Position numbers and translations under genes: made by a program
In this document: positions 35,010 to 45,070 of the stretch, piece after piece
Layout of the letters: each line of letters starts with the position of its first letter
Position numbering within the stretch: the first letter of the stretch is position 1
DNA from: OLB7 sp966250335
Lineage (GTDB): Bacteria > Bacteroidota > Ignavibacteria > OLB7
Length of the DNA stretch: 64,000 bases
Reading direction: 5' to 3'
NCBI GenBank assembly: GCA_966250335.1
Contig: CBINGZ010000019.1
Location: 1-64,000 of the forward strand
Notes under the pieces: model-generated
What the model was told of the DNA's origin: nothing
Seen by the model: only the letters and a program-made list of their open reading frames with translations
Database searches by the model: none

Positions 35010-35720
35010 ATGGCGACGAAGGCCTTGAACGCAGATACCGATATGCCGGGCTCGACCGGTTCCGAAGAGAATGTTGGGATCCTGAGAAACGCAAAGTTGC
35101 TCGGGATCATCGGCATTGTAATACTGGTCGTGGCGGTTGGCGTCTACTACCTGATCACGGGCCAGGCTTCTTCGAACCAGGAAGCGCAGCTTGCGCTCGC
35201 CCGCATCCGTCCCTACTACGACCGCGGGGAATACGCGACCGCCATCACGGCGGATTCGGCGCTTCCGGTCGGTCCGGTCAGGCCGAAGGGGCTTCGCTAC
35301 ATTGTCGACGAGTGGGGTTCGACCAAGGTGGGGAAGATCGCGGCGCTCTATCTGGGAAATTCGTACCTGGCCACGGGGGAGGCTCCGAAGGCCAAGGAAC
35401 CGTATGATATCGCGACCGGCTCGGATCACGAGCTGGTCAGGGCCGCGGCCCATGCCGGGCTCGCGGCCGTTGCCGAAGCCTCCGGCGCCTACGCCGAAGC
35501 TGCCGACGAGTACGTCAAGGCGGCAGCCGAGGACAAGCTTGAGTTGAACGCCCCCGACTATATGATCGGGGCGGCGCGCAACTTCGAGCAGGCGGGGAAG
35601 ATGGAGGAGGCAAAGGACTATTACCGCAGGGTGGCTACGCAGTTCGGCGGAACGCAGGTCAACTCACAGGCGAACGTGCAGGCGCGGCTGGCGCTGGCAC
35701 GGCTCAAGGTCGACCTCTGA
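35010..35720 (+). CDS. TPR-repeat inner-membrane protein (YfgM-like)
   Basis: The 236-residue protein has a short cytoplasmic N-terminus, one transmembrane segment near residues 27-48 (AKLLGIIGIVILVVAVGVYYLI) and a periplasmic helical domain. The helices carry tetratricopeptide patterns: AALYLGNSYLATGEAPKAKEPYDIA, AAHAGLAAVAEASGAYAEAADEYVKA and GAARNFEQAGKMEEAKDYYRRVATQF. The layout is that of YfgM-like or 'tetratricopeptide repeat' proteins, which in E. coli bind the Sec translocon and periplasmic chaperones. It lies directly upstream of the large T9SS-substrate cluster, so a role in export is possible but unproven. Confidence 0.75.
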   Translation: MATKALNADTDMPGSTGSEENVGILRNAKLLGIIGIVILVVAVGVYYLITGQASSNQEAQLALARIRPYYDRGEYATAITADSALPVGPVRPKGLRYIVDEWGSTKVGKIAALYLGNSYLATGEAPKAKEPYDIATGSDHELVRAAAHAGLAAVAEASGAYAEAADEYVKAAAEDKLELNAPDYMIGAARNFEQAGKMEEAKDYYRRVATQFGGTQVNSQANVQARLALARLKVDL

Positions 35721-35906
35721 GAACAGGAAGGACGACGACCCGTTGTGTACGCATAACCTCAGATCGACTATCGGACTATCGACAACCCTATGAACATTGT
35801 GACCCCTTCCGAACTGCCTCAGCGTAGTTCCCCTATCCGCACAATCGAAAAATCTCGAAACGAAATACATCGTTTAATCATTGATTCTCTCATCGCAGGA
35901 GGAAAC

Positions 35907-38900
35907 ATGCAACGTTTGTTGAAGGCATTGCTCCTGTCGGTGGCGTTCGTGCTCGTCGGACAGAGTGCCTTTGCACAGGCGCTCCCGATCGTGCAGGTCT
36001 CCGGACGCCTACCGCAGACGGGACTACGGGTACTCACCAAAGACACGCTCTATCAGGTGGCGGGTGATTACCATGTCTCCGGTATACTTCTGATCGAGCC
36101 GGGAACCACAGTGGAGTTCCTGCCGAACGGACGCCTCATCGACTCAGTCGGCGGCAGGATCATTGCCGATGGCGATCTCCAGGCTACCTGGAACCGCTCC
36201 ACTCCGGACCTCTCGATCTATCCCGGAGGCTACGCGGATATCGACTTCATCCGCGACAATGTCAGCATCGGCGGAAAGCCGGAGATTACCGCGCCCGGTC
36301 CCAACTGGATGGACTACGCGCCGTATCTCTATTTCTACTATGCAAACCATCTGGATCGGTATCCTTCCGATCCAAACCTGAAGAACGTTCCATATCGCCG
36401 AGACGTCGTCCGCGCGCCGATCATCTTCCGTGGTCGCCCGGTCAACAAGTTCTCGCGTGAGTGGGGACATATCGTGATTCTGCCGGGCGCCGACTCGGCC
36501 ATTTTCCGTAACGTCCAGTTCGTCAACTTCCGCAAGGACACGGCCGCCGTCAAGACGACCGAGTTCTACACGCCGTACGGCGCGGATCGCGGCGGCCTCT
36601 ACAACAACGGACAGATCATCGCAGCCGATCGCCTGAACAGGGAGCTTCGCTCGCTGACGACCGGCGGCGGCGGCGCCCTCACCGTCTTCTCCTCGAAGAC
36701 CTGGATTCTCGACTGCCGCTTCGACAGCAACTTCGCCCGCTATCACGGCGGCGCGGTTCAGTTCCTGCAGGCGCCGTACGACCAGACGACGGTCGATCCG
36801 GCCTATTCGTCGTTCTATCCGCCGGACCCGGCGCTCGGACCCCGCGCACAGCACGGAGCGTTCCGTTACCCGAGCTTCAACCCGGAGACCTACGATATCT
36901 ACGGGCAGTCGATCAGCACGCCGTTCGGTCCGATTCCGATCCTGACGGTCACCGACCCGCGCGTCACGCAGGTCGTCGGTCCGGGCCTCCCGCCGGGACC
37001 GCCTCCGACGGGACCGGTGCAGTATCGTCAGACCTATGACGACGGTCGTCAGTCGATCAACATGGGCCGTGTCCGTCGCGTGACCTTCCGCGACAACCGC
37101 GCGGTCGTCAGCAACTTCACGGAGGATATCAACGGTTATCGCGACAACATCGACATCGTTGAGATCAACGGCAGCACCCTCTCCGGTACGATCGCCAAGA
37201 ACGAGGCGTACGGTGGTGCGGTCTATATCTCCGGTCGCCGTCACATCACCGTCTACTTCGGTCGCGCCCTCGGCGATCCGATGGACACGATCGTGGCCGA
37301 GCGCAACTACGCAGTCAACTATCAGCAGGGTGTAGCCGGCTCGAACGGAGCACGCGGCGGCGCCTTCTACGTGGGCGACAGCACCTCGATGGTGTTCCAG
37401 CTCTCCCGCTTCGCCAGCAACTTCACCGCGGTCCCGAACGTCGCAATGGACGACTATGTGAACCGCGGACGGATGTCGCAGGGTGGCGGTATCTACATGT
37501 CCAAGACCTCGCCCGAACTCACGGTCCGTGACGTGATTCACTTCCGCGACAACAAGGCGGGTCAGGGTGGCGGCATCTACGTGGCGGCTGTAACGAATCC
37601 GTTCGGGAACAACATCCCGGTCTTCGATCCGTTCCTCTCCCCGAACCTTCTGGGGGACAGCGTCTACTTCATCCGCAACATCGCGGAGTATGACGGCGGC
37701 GCCATCTACACGCAGCGCAACATGCGGATCGACGGTCGCAACATCACGCGCACCGACGCGGGTGGACGCCTTGTCGATCATCGTATCCTTCTCGACAGCA
37801 ACGCGGCGGGTCTTGCCGGTGGCGGTATCGTCATCGACAACCAGACGAACATGCTGAACAGCAACGCCCGGGTCACCCGCGCGCTCATCAGCAACAACTC
37901 GGCCGGTGACTCGGCGATGGCCTCGGATCTGCGCCTGATCAAGCTCTACGATCCGGTTGCGAATCCGTTCAGCCCGATCAACCCGTACGGCGTCAGCACG
38001 GTGACGGACTCGTTCCGTCTGCCGCAGATCATCACCAAGCATATCATCGGTGGTGGCGGTATCTACTCGAAGAACGGCAACACGAACTTCTACCAGTCGG
38101 TTGAATTCAACCACAACTGGGCGAAGGGTGGCAACGGCGGCGCTATCTCGCTGGTCACGCCGGTCCGCACCAACCGCTACTTCGTGGCGGAAGGTGACGT
38201 GGCCTACAACTTCCAGACGAACGCCGCTGTGCCGTTCCAGGACGGTCCCGAGCCGAACGATATGCGGGAGATGACCCGCTTCCTGCGCAACTACGCGCTG
38301 AAGGACTCGATGAACCCGAGCCTCAACGTCGACCCGCGCGACCCGAGCGGTCTCACGACCGATCAGCTCCTCGATCCGAAGCGTAACGGCACGGGTCTGG
38401 GCGGCGCCGTCTACATCAACGACCGCCAGCCGCCGGGACCGAACCCGGGTTATGCTCGGACCGACTCGGTCCTCCTCCATCGCGTTCGCATGGAAGAGAA
38501 CCAGGCATGGTCGGGCGCAGCAGTCTACTCCGACAACTATGAGCTTCGCGTCTTCTTCCGCAAGTCGATGATCGCCGGCAACCGCGCGGTCTCCGACGAG
38601 GGACGTAACGTGGACGTCATCGACAATCCGGCGACCTCCCCGGCAGCCTCGCGCACGGCCGGTGCGATCTTCTACGGTGATATCGAAGGTCCGCTCCCGC
38701 AGGAAGAGTATCACACGGGCGCCAACTCGATCTTCGACAACGATGCACGTTTCCTGATCCGTCTGCCGGACGTGCCGCAGGGCATGGTCGGTCAGGGTCG
38801 CAGCGGCGTCGACTCGCTCCGCGGCAACTTCTGGGGCCAGGTCGAGGCTCCGGTGACGACGGTTCTGGCGAGCGGAACCCTTCAGAACACGTTCTACATC

Positions 38901-41900
38901 CAGGGTAACGGCTGCACGCTGCCGCTGAAGAACCCGGTGAAGCTGAACGAGCAGGGTCCGTTCGAGTCGCGTGATCGCTACGCGTACACGCCGCTCCCGG
39001 TCGGCATGGTCCCCGATACGCTCCTTCTTGAAGGCCGTATCTACGACATCTTCGACAAGGGCGTCGACATCAACTCCGTCGATTACTCGATTCCGCGTAT
39101 GGCTCCGATCGAGGACTTCTCGGTTGGTCTGCCTGACCGCCTCCGTACCTTCGGCACGCTCGGCGGCCCGAACAGCCCGTACATGGACAAGGTCGTCCGT
39201 CGTCTGACGCGCGATCCGTTCGTGGCCGAGATCGACACCTGCATCAACAGGATGCAGCGTGAGTGGGTCGGCGATCATCCGATCGGCTATCCTCTCTTCC
39301 TGGAGGCGCTCGCCAACTACCTTGGCGACCCGAACACGGACAACAACGATCAGTATGCGCTGAACCACACGGTCTTCTTCGTGATCAACGCGGAGACGGG
39401 TGAGTTCGTCCGCGCCAACCTCCGTCAGATTCGTGAGGGAAGCGATCTCTTCCGCTCGCGCATCGAGTTCGTGGCTGATTCGATCAATCGCGATCCGGTT
39501 CTCCGTCGCTCGCTCGAAGGTCGCGCAGGATTCTCGATCGGAGAGTTCTTCCGCCTGAGCCCGCGCTACTACATGGAGCAGGGCTTCAACATCGAGCAGG
39601 CACGCCTGATGGCCGCCCGCTATGAGGATTCGGTCGCTCTCGACGGACGCCGCCACGGCGGGCTGGTCAGCGAGCTCGGCGGTCCGAACTTCCGCTACGT
39701 CAACCGTGTCAACCCGGTCACCTTCGCCGATGTCTACTCGGGCGAGCGCTACCATGCTCTCCCGGTTCTCACCGGAGATCGTATCTGGGTCGTCTCCCGC
39801 ACCATGCTGTGGGATATGTCGACCGACATCACGACGGTTGTGAACAACGCCCGCTTCGCCGGTCTCGAGTTCTCGATCGACGACGACAACAGCGTCATGG
39901 CGCCGATCATCTACGGTGATCGCGACTCGCTCAGCAACAAGCAGCCGGCAGAGCTGCGCAACACGCGCTTCGTGATCGAAGACTCCCGCTACGCCAGCGA
40001 TCCGACGGGTCGCACCCGTTCGGGGATCTTCGACGTCACCGCGATCGACCTCAACGGCTTCTTCGATCCGCGCTCGTGCTACTTCCCGGATCGCTACACC
40101 GGTCTCCGCTACGAGTGGACGCCGCTGCTGGAGTTCCCGGGTTCGAACGTGGTGGTTCCGTCGACCGATCCTTCGCAGGTTCGTCTCGCTTCGTGGCTGA
40201 AGGCCGACACGGTCTTCCCGTCGAACGTCGATCCGGCAGCGGTGACTCGCGACAGCGCCCACGCTTACGGCTACGTCCGTTTCTACGGCACGCCGCACAA
40301 CCCGGACGTCGTGCCGGGCGGTGAGCTCTTCGAGATCCGCGTGAGCAACTATCCGCCGAGCATCCGCACCATCGACTCGCTCGTTGGTCTGGTTCCGGCA
40401 GATACGGCTGCGAAGTACATCTATCTCTATCCGCCGTACTTCAACTGCCAGGTATACGATCCGCAGACGGCTCGCTACCTGCAGCAGGATACGATCGACG
40501 TGTCGGGCGCCTCGACGGCCTCCTACCGCTTCCGCATCTTCGTGCAGGATACCCGCCCGAACTTCACGGGTGACGTCTATCCGTGCGTCGGTCGCGGCGG
40601 CATCGCGGTCGCCAACCTGACCGATACGCTCCGCTTCAACTACAACGTCCAGACGGACGATGAGGCTGAAGACAACACGGCGGCGCTGAACGAGGGCTGG
40701 ACCTTCCCGTACGGCCGTACGACCTACGGCTTCGTCTTCACCGACGTCAACCCGCAGGGGAACACGCCGGAGATCGACGATGCCAAGGAAGTTCGTCCGG
40801 TGTGGCTTGCCGACAAGTACCTGCTCGACGGCAACCGTCAGCCCGACCAGGGCGCCACGGTGCTCCAGCAGGGTGACGTGATCGTCCGCATCGACAGCAG
40901 CGAGGCATACGACATCCTCAAGAATCCGGCTCAGGCGAACAACGTCTACAACCTGGATTCGCTCTTCACGATCGTCGCCAACGACGGACATACCGGTCAG
41001 AACCAGCGTAACATCCGTGCGATCGTCAACACGGCGCCGCACATTCTGCCGAAGATGGTTCCGCCGCTGCCGCAGGGTCCGCGCTTCGGAGTCCTTCCTC
41101 CCGCAAAGGAGGATGTGGACTACAACCCGACGCTGCTCGACGAGACGAAGCAGATCAAGGCTGAGGATTACAACTACGGTCAGCGCGTTCGCTTCGCGCT
41201 GGTCTATCGCGACGACGCCCGCAACGCAGCGAACTTCGTCGGCATGGATCTCCGTACGGGTGTGACGGTTACCGACAAGAACGGTACGCCGATCGCCCAT
41301 ACGCCTTCCATCGCTTACGTCCGCCGCGATGCCTGCTATACCGAGGCTGGTCTCTTCAACGCACCGAAGACGACGCCGAGCTGGCTGAACATCAACCCGA
41401 TCTCGGGTATCCTGTACGGCACGCCGGGTCTCAACGACGCTCCGCACCTCGGCTCGAACCCGACCCCGGGCTTCGGACCCGACACGGTGACGGTCGTGGC
41501 GATCGACGAGTACGGTCTGACGGACGTTCAGACGTTCATCCTCGATGTCGACTCGACGAACCATCGTCCGCGCCTCTTCGGCCGTCCGGCGGTTCAGTGC
41601 GTGGTCGCAGGCGAGGCGTACAACGACAGCCTCTGCGTCCGTGATCGCGACCTGCTCCGTCTGGACGAGCGCTTCCTCGAAGAGCTCACGCTCCGCGGCT
41701 GGGTCGATGATCCCCGCTTCCCTGGCGTGACGATCAGCGTCAACCCGACGCTGGTGAAGGGTGGAGCGACTGCGGCGAGCGACACGTTCTGCTTCCAGGT
41801 TTCTTCGAACATTCCGCAGAACCTGCAGGCGGGCAAGATGCCGATCAACATCGAGGTGACGGACAAGGGTGGCAACAAGGACACCCTCACCTACGAGATC

Positions 41901-42785
41901 GCGATCAGCGAGTCGGTCATCTGGACGATGCCGCTCCGCGTGCAGAACACGAACGTGGCAGAGCAGAGCGTCGCATACCAGGATCTGATCTTCGGTATCG
42001 CACGTAACGCAACGACAGGCGACGAGCCGAGCGCACTCGGCAAGCTCGATTCGCAGTACTGCGAGTACGAGATTCCGCCGAAGCCGCCGACAGACGTCTT
42101 CGACTCGCGCTGGGATATCGTGACGACGAACGGCGTCCTCCGGAACATCTTCCCTGAGAATCCGAGCCCGGGACAGGGTGCGGTTGCATGGAAGGGATCG
42201 TTCCAGGCCGGACACCTGCCGAACAGCAGCCCGAACCTTCCGATCACGCTGTGCTGGAAGATCGCGGATGCTCAGGGCTCGCCGAAGAACATCCATATCA
42301 TGGATCAGGCCGACGGCGTGCTCTTCCGGGTCGACATGAAGAACCCGACCGCACATGGCGTGAAGCTGACGCAGGGTGTCAACGTCCGTCTCCTTGAGAA
42401 CGGTACGGTTGCCTGCGTCGAGATCAGCCTGACGACGGTGACGGGCTTCAAGATCGCCTACGGTCTTACCAGCGGCGTCAACGACGAGCCGACGACCGGA
42501 TCTGCTCTGGGCTACCTGCTTTCGCAGAACGCTCCGAATCCGTTCACCAGCTCGACGAACATCGAGTTCTTCGCACCGAAGAGCGGCAACGCTACGCTCG
42601 AGATCTTCGACGTCAACGGTAAGCTGATCAAGACCCTGGTGGACGGCACGGTCGATGCCGGTCGTAACGTCTACCCCTGGGATGGAACCGACGAGAAGGG
42701 TCGCGGTGTCGCCAGCGGCGCCTACACCTACCGGTTGACCTCCGGTGCGACAGTGCTGAGCAGGACCATGATACTTATGAGATAG
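35907..42785 (+). CDS. Giant secreted parallel beta-helix protein with T9SS sorting domain
   Basis: The start is the ATG at 35907, four bases after a strong AGGAGG, followed by a signal peptide (LLKALLLSVAFVLVGQSAFA). An in-frame ATG at 35790 lacks these. The 2,292-residue protein has, from about residue 230 to 950, repeated GGxxY/F turns (GGGALTVF, GGAVYISG, GGAFYVGD, GGGIYMSK, GGGIYVAA, GGAIYTQ, GGGIYSKN, GGAVYIND), the signature of a right-handed parallel beta-helix. The middle third is unfamiliar. Around 1850-1930 an Ig-like putative domain (SWLNINPISGILYGTPG) occurs. The end (SQNAPNPFTSSTNIEF, DVNGKLIKTL, GAYTYRL) is a T9SS type A sorting domain. Codon use matches groEL, which implies high expression. 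It is probably an abundant surface or adhesive protein. Confidence 0.85.
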   Translation: MQRLLKALLLSVAFVLVGQSAFAQALPIVQVSGRLPQTGLRVLTKDTLYQVAGDYHVSGILLIEPGTTVEFLPNGRLIDSVGGRIIADGDLQATWNRSTPDLSIYPGGYADIDFIRDNVSIGGKPEITAPGPNWMDYAPYLYFYYANHLDRYPSDPNLKNVPYRRDVVRAPIIFRGRPVNKFSREWGHIVILPGADSAIFRNVQFVNFRKDTAAVKTTEFYTPYGADRGGLYNNGQIIAADRLNRELRSLTTGGGGALTVFSSKTWILDCRFDSNFARYHGGAVQFLQAPYDQTTVDPAYSSFYPPDPALGPRAQHGAFRYPSFNPETYDIYGQSISTPFGPIPILTVTDPRVTQVVGPGLPPGPPPTGPVQYRQTYDDGRQSINMGRVRRVTFRDNRAVVSNFTEDINGYRDNIDIVEINGSTLSGTIAKNEAYGGAVYISGRRHITVYFGRALGDPMDTIVAERNYAVNYQQGVAGSNGARGGAFYVGDSTSMVFQLSRFASNFTAVPNVAMDDYVNRGRMSQGGGIYMSKTSPELTVRDVIHFRDNKAGQGGGIYVAAVTNPFGNNIPVFDPFLSPNLLGDSVYFIRNIAEYDGGAIYTQRNMRIDGRNITRTDAGGRLVDHRILLDSNAAGLAGGGIVIDNQTNMLNSNARVTRALISNNSAGDSAMASDLRLIKLYDPVANPFSPINPYGVSTVTDSFRLPQIITKHIIGGGGIYSKNGNTNFYQSVEFNHNWAKGGNGGAISLVTPVRTNRYFVAEGDVAYNFQTNAAVPFQDGPEPNDMREMTRFLRNYALKDSMNPSLNVDPRDPSGLTTDQLLDPKRNGTGLGGAVYINDRQPPGPNPGYARTDSVLLHRVRMEENQAWSGAAVYSDNYELRVFFRKSMIAGNRAVSDEGRNVDVIDNPATSPAASRTAGAIFYGDIEGPLPQEEYHTGANSIFDNDARFLIRLPDVPQGMVGQGRSGVDSLRGNFWGQVEAPVTTVLASGTLQNTFYIQGNGCTLPLKNPVKLNEQGPFESRDRYAYTPLPVGMVPDTLLLEGRIYDIFDKGVDINSVDYSIPRMAPIEDFSVGLPDRLRTFGTLGGPNSPYMDKVVRRLTRDPFVAEIDTCINRMQREWVGDHPIGYPLFLEALANYLGDPNTDNNDQYALNHTVFFVINAETGEFVRANLRQIREGSDLFRSRIEFVADSINRDPVLRRSLEGRAGFSIGEFFRLSPRYYMEQGFNIEQARLMAARYEDSVALDGRRHGGLVSELGGPNFRYVNRVNPVTFADVYSGERYHALPVLTGDRIWVVSRTMLWDMSTDITTVVNNARFAGLEFSIDDDNSVMAPIIYGDRDSLSNKQPAELRNTRFVIEDSRYASDPTGRTRSGIFDVTAIDLNGFFDPRSCYFPDRYTGLRYEWTPLLEFPGSNVVVPSTDPSQVRLASWLKADTVFPSNVDPAAVTRDSAHAYGYVRFYGTPHNPDVVPGGELFEIRVSNYPPSIRTIDSLVGLVPADTAAKYIYLYPPYFNCQVYDPQTARYLQQDTIDVSGASTASYRFRIFVQDTRPNFTGDVYPCVGRGGIAVANLTDTLRFNYNVQTDDEAEDNTAALNEGWTFPYGRTTYGFVFTDVNPQGNTPEIDDAKEVRPVWLADKYLLDGNRQPDQGATVLQQGDVIVRIDSSEAYDILKNPAQANNVYNLDSLFTIVANDGHTGQNQRNIRAIVNTAPHILPKMVPPLPQGPRFGVLPPAKEDVDYNPTLLDETKQIKAEDYNYGQRVRFALVYRDDARNAANFVGMDLRTGVTVTDKNGTPIAHTPSIAYVRRDACYTEAGLFNAPKTTPSWLNINPISGILYGTPGLNDAPHLGSNPTPGFGPDTVTVVAIDEYGLTDVQTFILDVDSTNHRPRLFGRPAVQCVVAGEAYNDSLCVRDRDLLRLDERFLEELTLRGWVDDPRFPGVTISVNPTLVKGGATAASDTFCFQVSSNIPQNLQAGKMPINIEVTDKGGNKDTLTYEIAISESVIWTMPLRVQNTNVAEQSVAYQDLIFGIARNATTGDEPSALGKLDSQYCEYEIPPKPPTDVFDSRWDIVTTNGVLRNIFPENPSPGQGAVAWKGSFQAGHLPNSSPNLPITLCWKIADAQGSPKNIHIMDQADGVLFRVDMKNPTAHGVKLTQGVNVRLLENGTVACVEISLTTVTGFKIAYGLTSGVNDEPTTGSALGYLLSQNAPNPFTSSTNIEFFAPKSGNATLEIFDVNGKLIKTLVDGTVDAGRNVYPWDGTDEKGRGVASGAYTYRLTSGATVLSRTMILMR

Positions 42786-42828
42786 CAACCCGGCCGGGCC
42801 CGGAAGCTCTCGTTCGAATACTTCCAGT

Positions 42829-42855
42829 GGACGGTGGGTCTCAAGCCCACCGTCC
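42829..42855 (+). terminator. Hairpin between two T9SS substrate genes
   Basis: A perfect 10-bp stem (GGACGGTGGG with CCCACCGTCC) with a 7-base loop lies 43 bases after the giant gene. No T tract follows, so it may be an attenuator or an mRNA-stabilising stem rather than a full terminator. Confidence 0.55.
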
Positions 42856-42935
42856 TACGGGAGCCGGATCAGGGAAGAAGGGTCTGCATTCACGAGTGCA
42901 AAAACTTTTGAAAAAGATATAACAGGAGACAAAGA

Positions 42936-45008
42936 ATGAATCTGTGTCGAACAATTTTCGGGGTCGCCGCCGGGGTCGCTCTGTTGGTGTCGGCCGTGCC
43001 CCAGAAAACTGTTGCGCAAAGTATCGCTGACCAGTACGACCTGAGCGTGAAGAACAGTCTGTACGAGCCTCAGGGAGCAAGGGGGACGATCATTCCGCGC
43101 AATCAGTTCGTCGATATCTTCAGCGGTTTCCCCAATCCCGACGACGGTGTTGCCGGTCCGATTCCTCTCGGATTCACGTTCGAGTACGACAACCAGGAGT
43201 TCGATCAGGTCTACATCTCCGTCAACGGGTTCATCAACTTTGGGGTGTCGTACATCACGAACGACCCGATGACGGTATTCAGCGCCAACAACGGACCGAA
43301 CCTGACGATCGCGCCGTACTTCGGTGACCACTATCTGCGGGTCCCCGGATACGACGATATGGATCCGCAGGGTCGCAAGTATACGCCGAGCTATATCCGC
43401 TTCGTCCAGACGCAGGATCCGGCCGACGCACAGGGGAATATCAGGGGCCGCTTCATCGTGGAGTGGGAGAACCTGAACGTCAACTACTACTTCGATCCGA
43501 ACGCTCCTGATGATCAGTTCTCGCCGAACCGTCGGCCGCAGGCCACGTCGATCGCCTCGTTCCAGGTTCACCTGATCGAGTCGCCGGCGAACGAGGCCTC
43601 ACGCCAGGGTGATATCGAGTTCCATTACGGACCTGCCGGCACCAACACCGGTGTCAGCATCGTGAAGTTCAGCGACGCGGCAGTCGCCATCGAGAGCGAT
43701 CGCTACGTTCCGAACGGCGCCACGAGCTGGATGAACGCCGTTGCATGGCTCGAGAGCGGCATGGATGAGGACAGCCTTCGCAAGAGCACGCGCCTGACCA
43801 GCAACTGGCCGCCGGCCGGTTTCCCGGGCCGTATCTTCGCGTTCGAAGCAAAGCATATCCGTCGTATCGACTCGTGGGGTGACGGCGACGCCAATCTCAC
43901 GCAGCTCGACGTCAACATGCCGCAGAACGTTCGTGCGGACCAGCGCCGTTTCGTGACGTTCGCGGATGTGATCCACATCCTCCGTCACACGGCCACCCGT
44001 AACAGCGGAAGCGTCGGAACGGGGATCATTGAGTTCGACTCCGTCTATGGACGTCATGGTTTCCACGGCGACGTGAACCATAACGGTCGTTTCTACTACT
44101 CCTCGAGCAAGTGGAACAACGGCGGTGACTCGCTCGATCAGTTCGGCCGGATCGTCCGGTATCGTGTCGACTTCCCGACGAAGGATGTCAACCCGAATCT
44201 GCCGTTCCCGCAGGACAACACCTTCAACGGCTTCCTCTTCGACGCCGACGAGTTCGATGCCAGTCTGGTCATGCTCTACCTGGCGGCCAAGCTGCCGGTA
44301 CTGCCGTGGATGCCGGACACGCTCCCTCCGTTTACGCCCAAGGTGTCGCCGACGGCTGCTAACAACGTTCGCTTCGGTACGGTCAACCGCATCGGCGGTA
44401 ACCTGGTCGAGATTCCGGTCTACTTCAACGGTGACCTGAACGGCTCGCAGGGTCTGGCGATCGACGCAGCGAAGGGTACCCGTATCGTGGAAGTCCGCAC
44501 GGCTGAGAGGAGCAACAACATGTGGGTCGAGGCGGCCAGCGTCGAGAACCGCATGGCGCTCGCAGCTGCCGGTCGCTTCCAGAAGGAAGACCTGGTCGCG
44601 ACCCTGGTGGTCGAGGCCAACGATAACGGCGACGTGATCTTCTCGAACGTCCGCTTCGGCGAGGCGAACAAGGGGATGACGAAGTTCAACATCAACAACA
44701 GCGGTGTTGTGACGGGCGAGGCCGGTTCGCTGAGCCTTACGCAGAACTCTCCGAATCCGTTCGCTCCGCATGCCGGAACGAAGATCGGCTACTCCGTGGC
44801 CGGCGACGGTCAGGTGACGGTTCGCGTGTTCGACGTGCTGGGTCGTGAGATCCGCACGCTGGTCAACGGCGATGTGAAGTCCGGAAGCTACACCACGGAG
44901 TGGGATGGTCTGGATATGGGAGGGAAGCCGGTCGAGTCCGGCGTCTACTACTACCAGATCAGCGCCGGCGGCGAGAGCGTCACCCGCTCGATGCAGGTTC
45001 GGAAGTAA
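42936..45008 (+). CDS. T9SS-exported protein with dockerin-like segments
   Basis: The 690-residue protein has an AGGAG site 8 bases before the ATG and a signal peptide (FGVAAGVALLVSAVPQKTVAQ). The first 300 residues are a beta-rich domain with the GFTFEYDNQEFDQVYISVNG pattern seen at the start of nidogen-like and related surface modules. Near residue 314 (GDGDANLTQLD...FADVIHILRHTA) and 378 (GDVNHNGRF...FDASLVMLYLAAKLP) are two segments resembling dockerin calcium loops and helices, each with insertions. Residues about 470-585 look like a cohesin-type beta sandwich. The T9SS sorting domain ends the protein (NSPNPFAPHAG, DVLGREIRTL, GVYYYQISAGGE). Codon use is groEL-like. Confidence 0.75.
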   Translation: MNLCRTIFGVAAGVALLVSAVPQKTVAQSIADQYDLSVKNSLYEPQGARGTIIPRNQFVDIFSGFPNPDDGVAGPIPLGFTFEYDNQEFDQVYISVNGFINFGVSYITNDPMTVFSANNGPNLTIAPYFGDHYLRVPGYDDMDPQGRKYTPSYIRFVQTQDPADAQGNIRGRFIVEWENLNVNYYFDPNAPDDQFSPNRRPQATSIASFQVHLIESPANEASRQGDIEFHYGPAGTNTGVSIVKFSDAAVAIESDRYVPNGATSWMNAVAWLESGMDEDSLRKSTRLTSNWPPAGFPGRIFAFEAKHIRRIDSWGDGDANLTQLDVNMPQNVRADQRRFVTFADVIHILRHTATRNSGSVGTGIIEFDSVYGRHGFHGDVNHNGRFYYSSSKWNNGGDSLDQFGRIVRYRVDFPTKDVNPNLPFPQDNTFNGFLFDADEFDASLVMLYLAAKLPVLPWMPDTLPPFTPKVSPTAANNVRFGTVNRIGGNLVEIPVYFNGDLNGSQGLAIDAAKGTRIVEVRTAERSNNMWVEAASVENRMALAAAGRFQKEDLVATLVVEANDNGDVIFSNVRFGEANKGMTKFNINNSGVVTGEAGSLSLTQNSPNPFAPHAGTKIGYSVAGDGQVTVRVFDVLGREIRTLVNGDVKSGSYTTEWDGLDMGGKPVESGVYYYQISAGGESVTRSMQVRK

Positions 45009-45070
45009 TTCCGTTCCGCAGTTGATAATGATGACTGATGTCTAAGGTTCGGAACGGCCGGTGAGTACTG

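Noticed and set aside
34475..35116. A 213-codon minus-strand frame containing APGGTRTPNPQNRNLMLYPL
   Set aside because: It is the antisense of tRNA-Arg(CCG), a well-known source of false hypothetical proteins in databases.
36144..42788. A 2,214-codon minus-strand frame opposite the giant beta-helix gene
   Set aside because: It is open only because of the strong codon bias of the sense gene. It is rich in Arg, Val, Asp and His with no domains, while the sense frame has a signal peptide, beta-helix repeats and a sorting domain.
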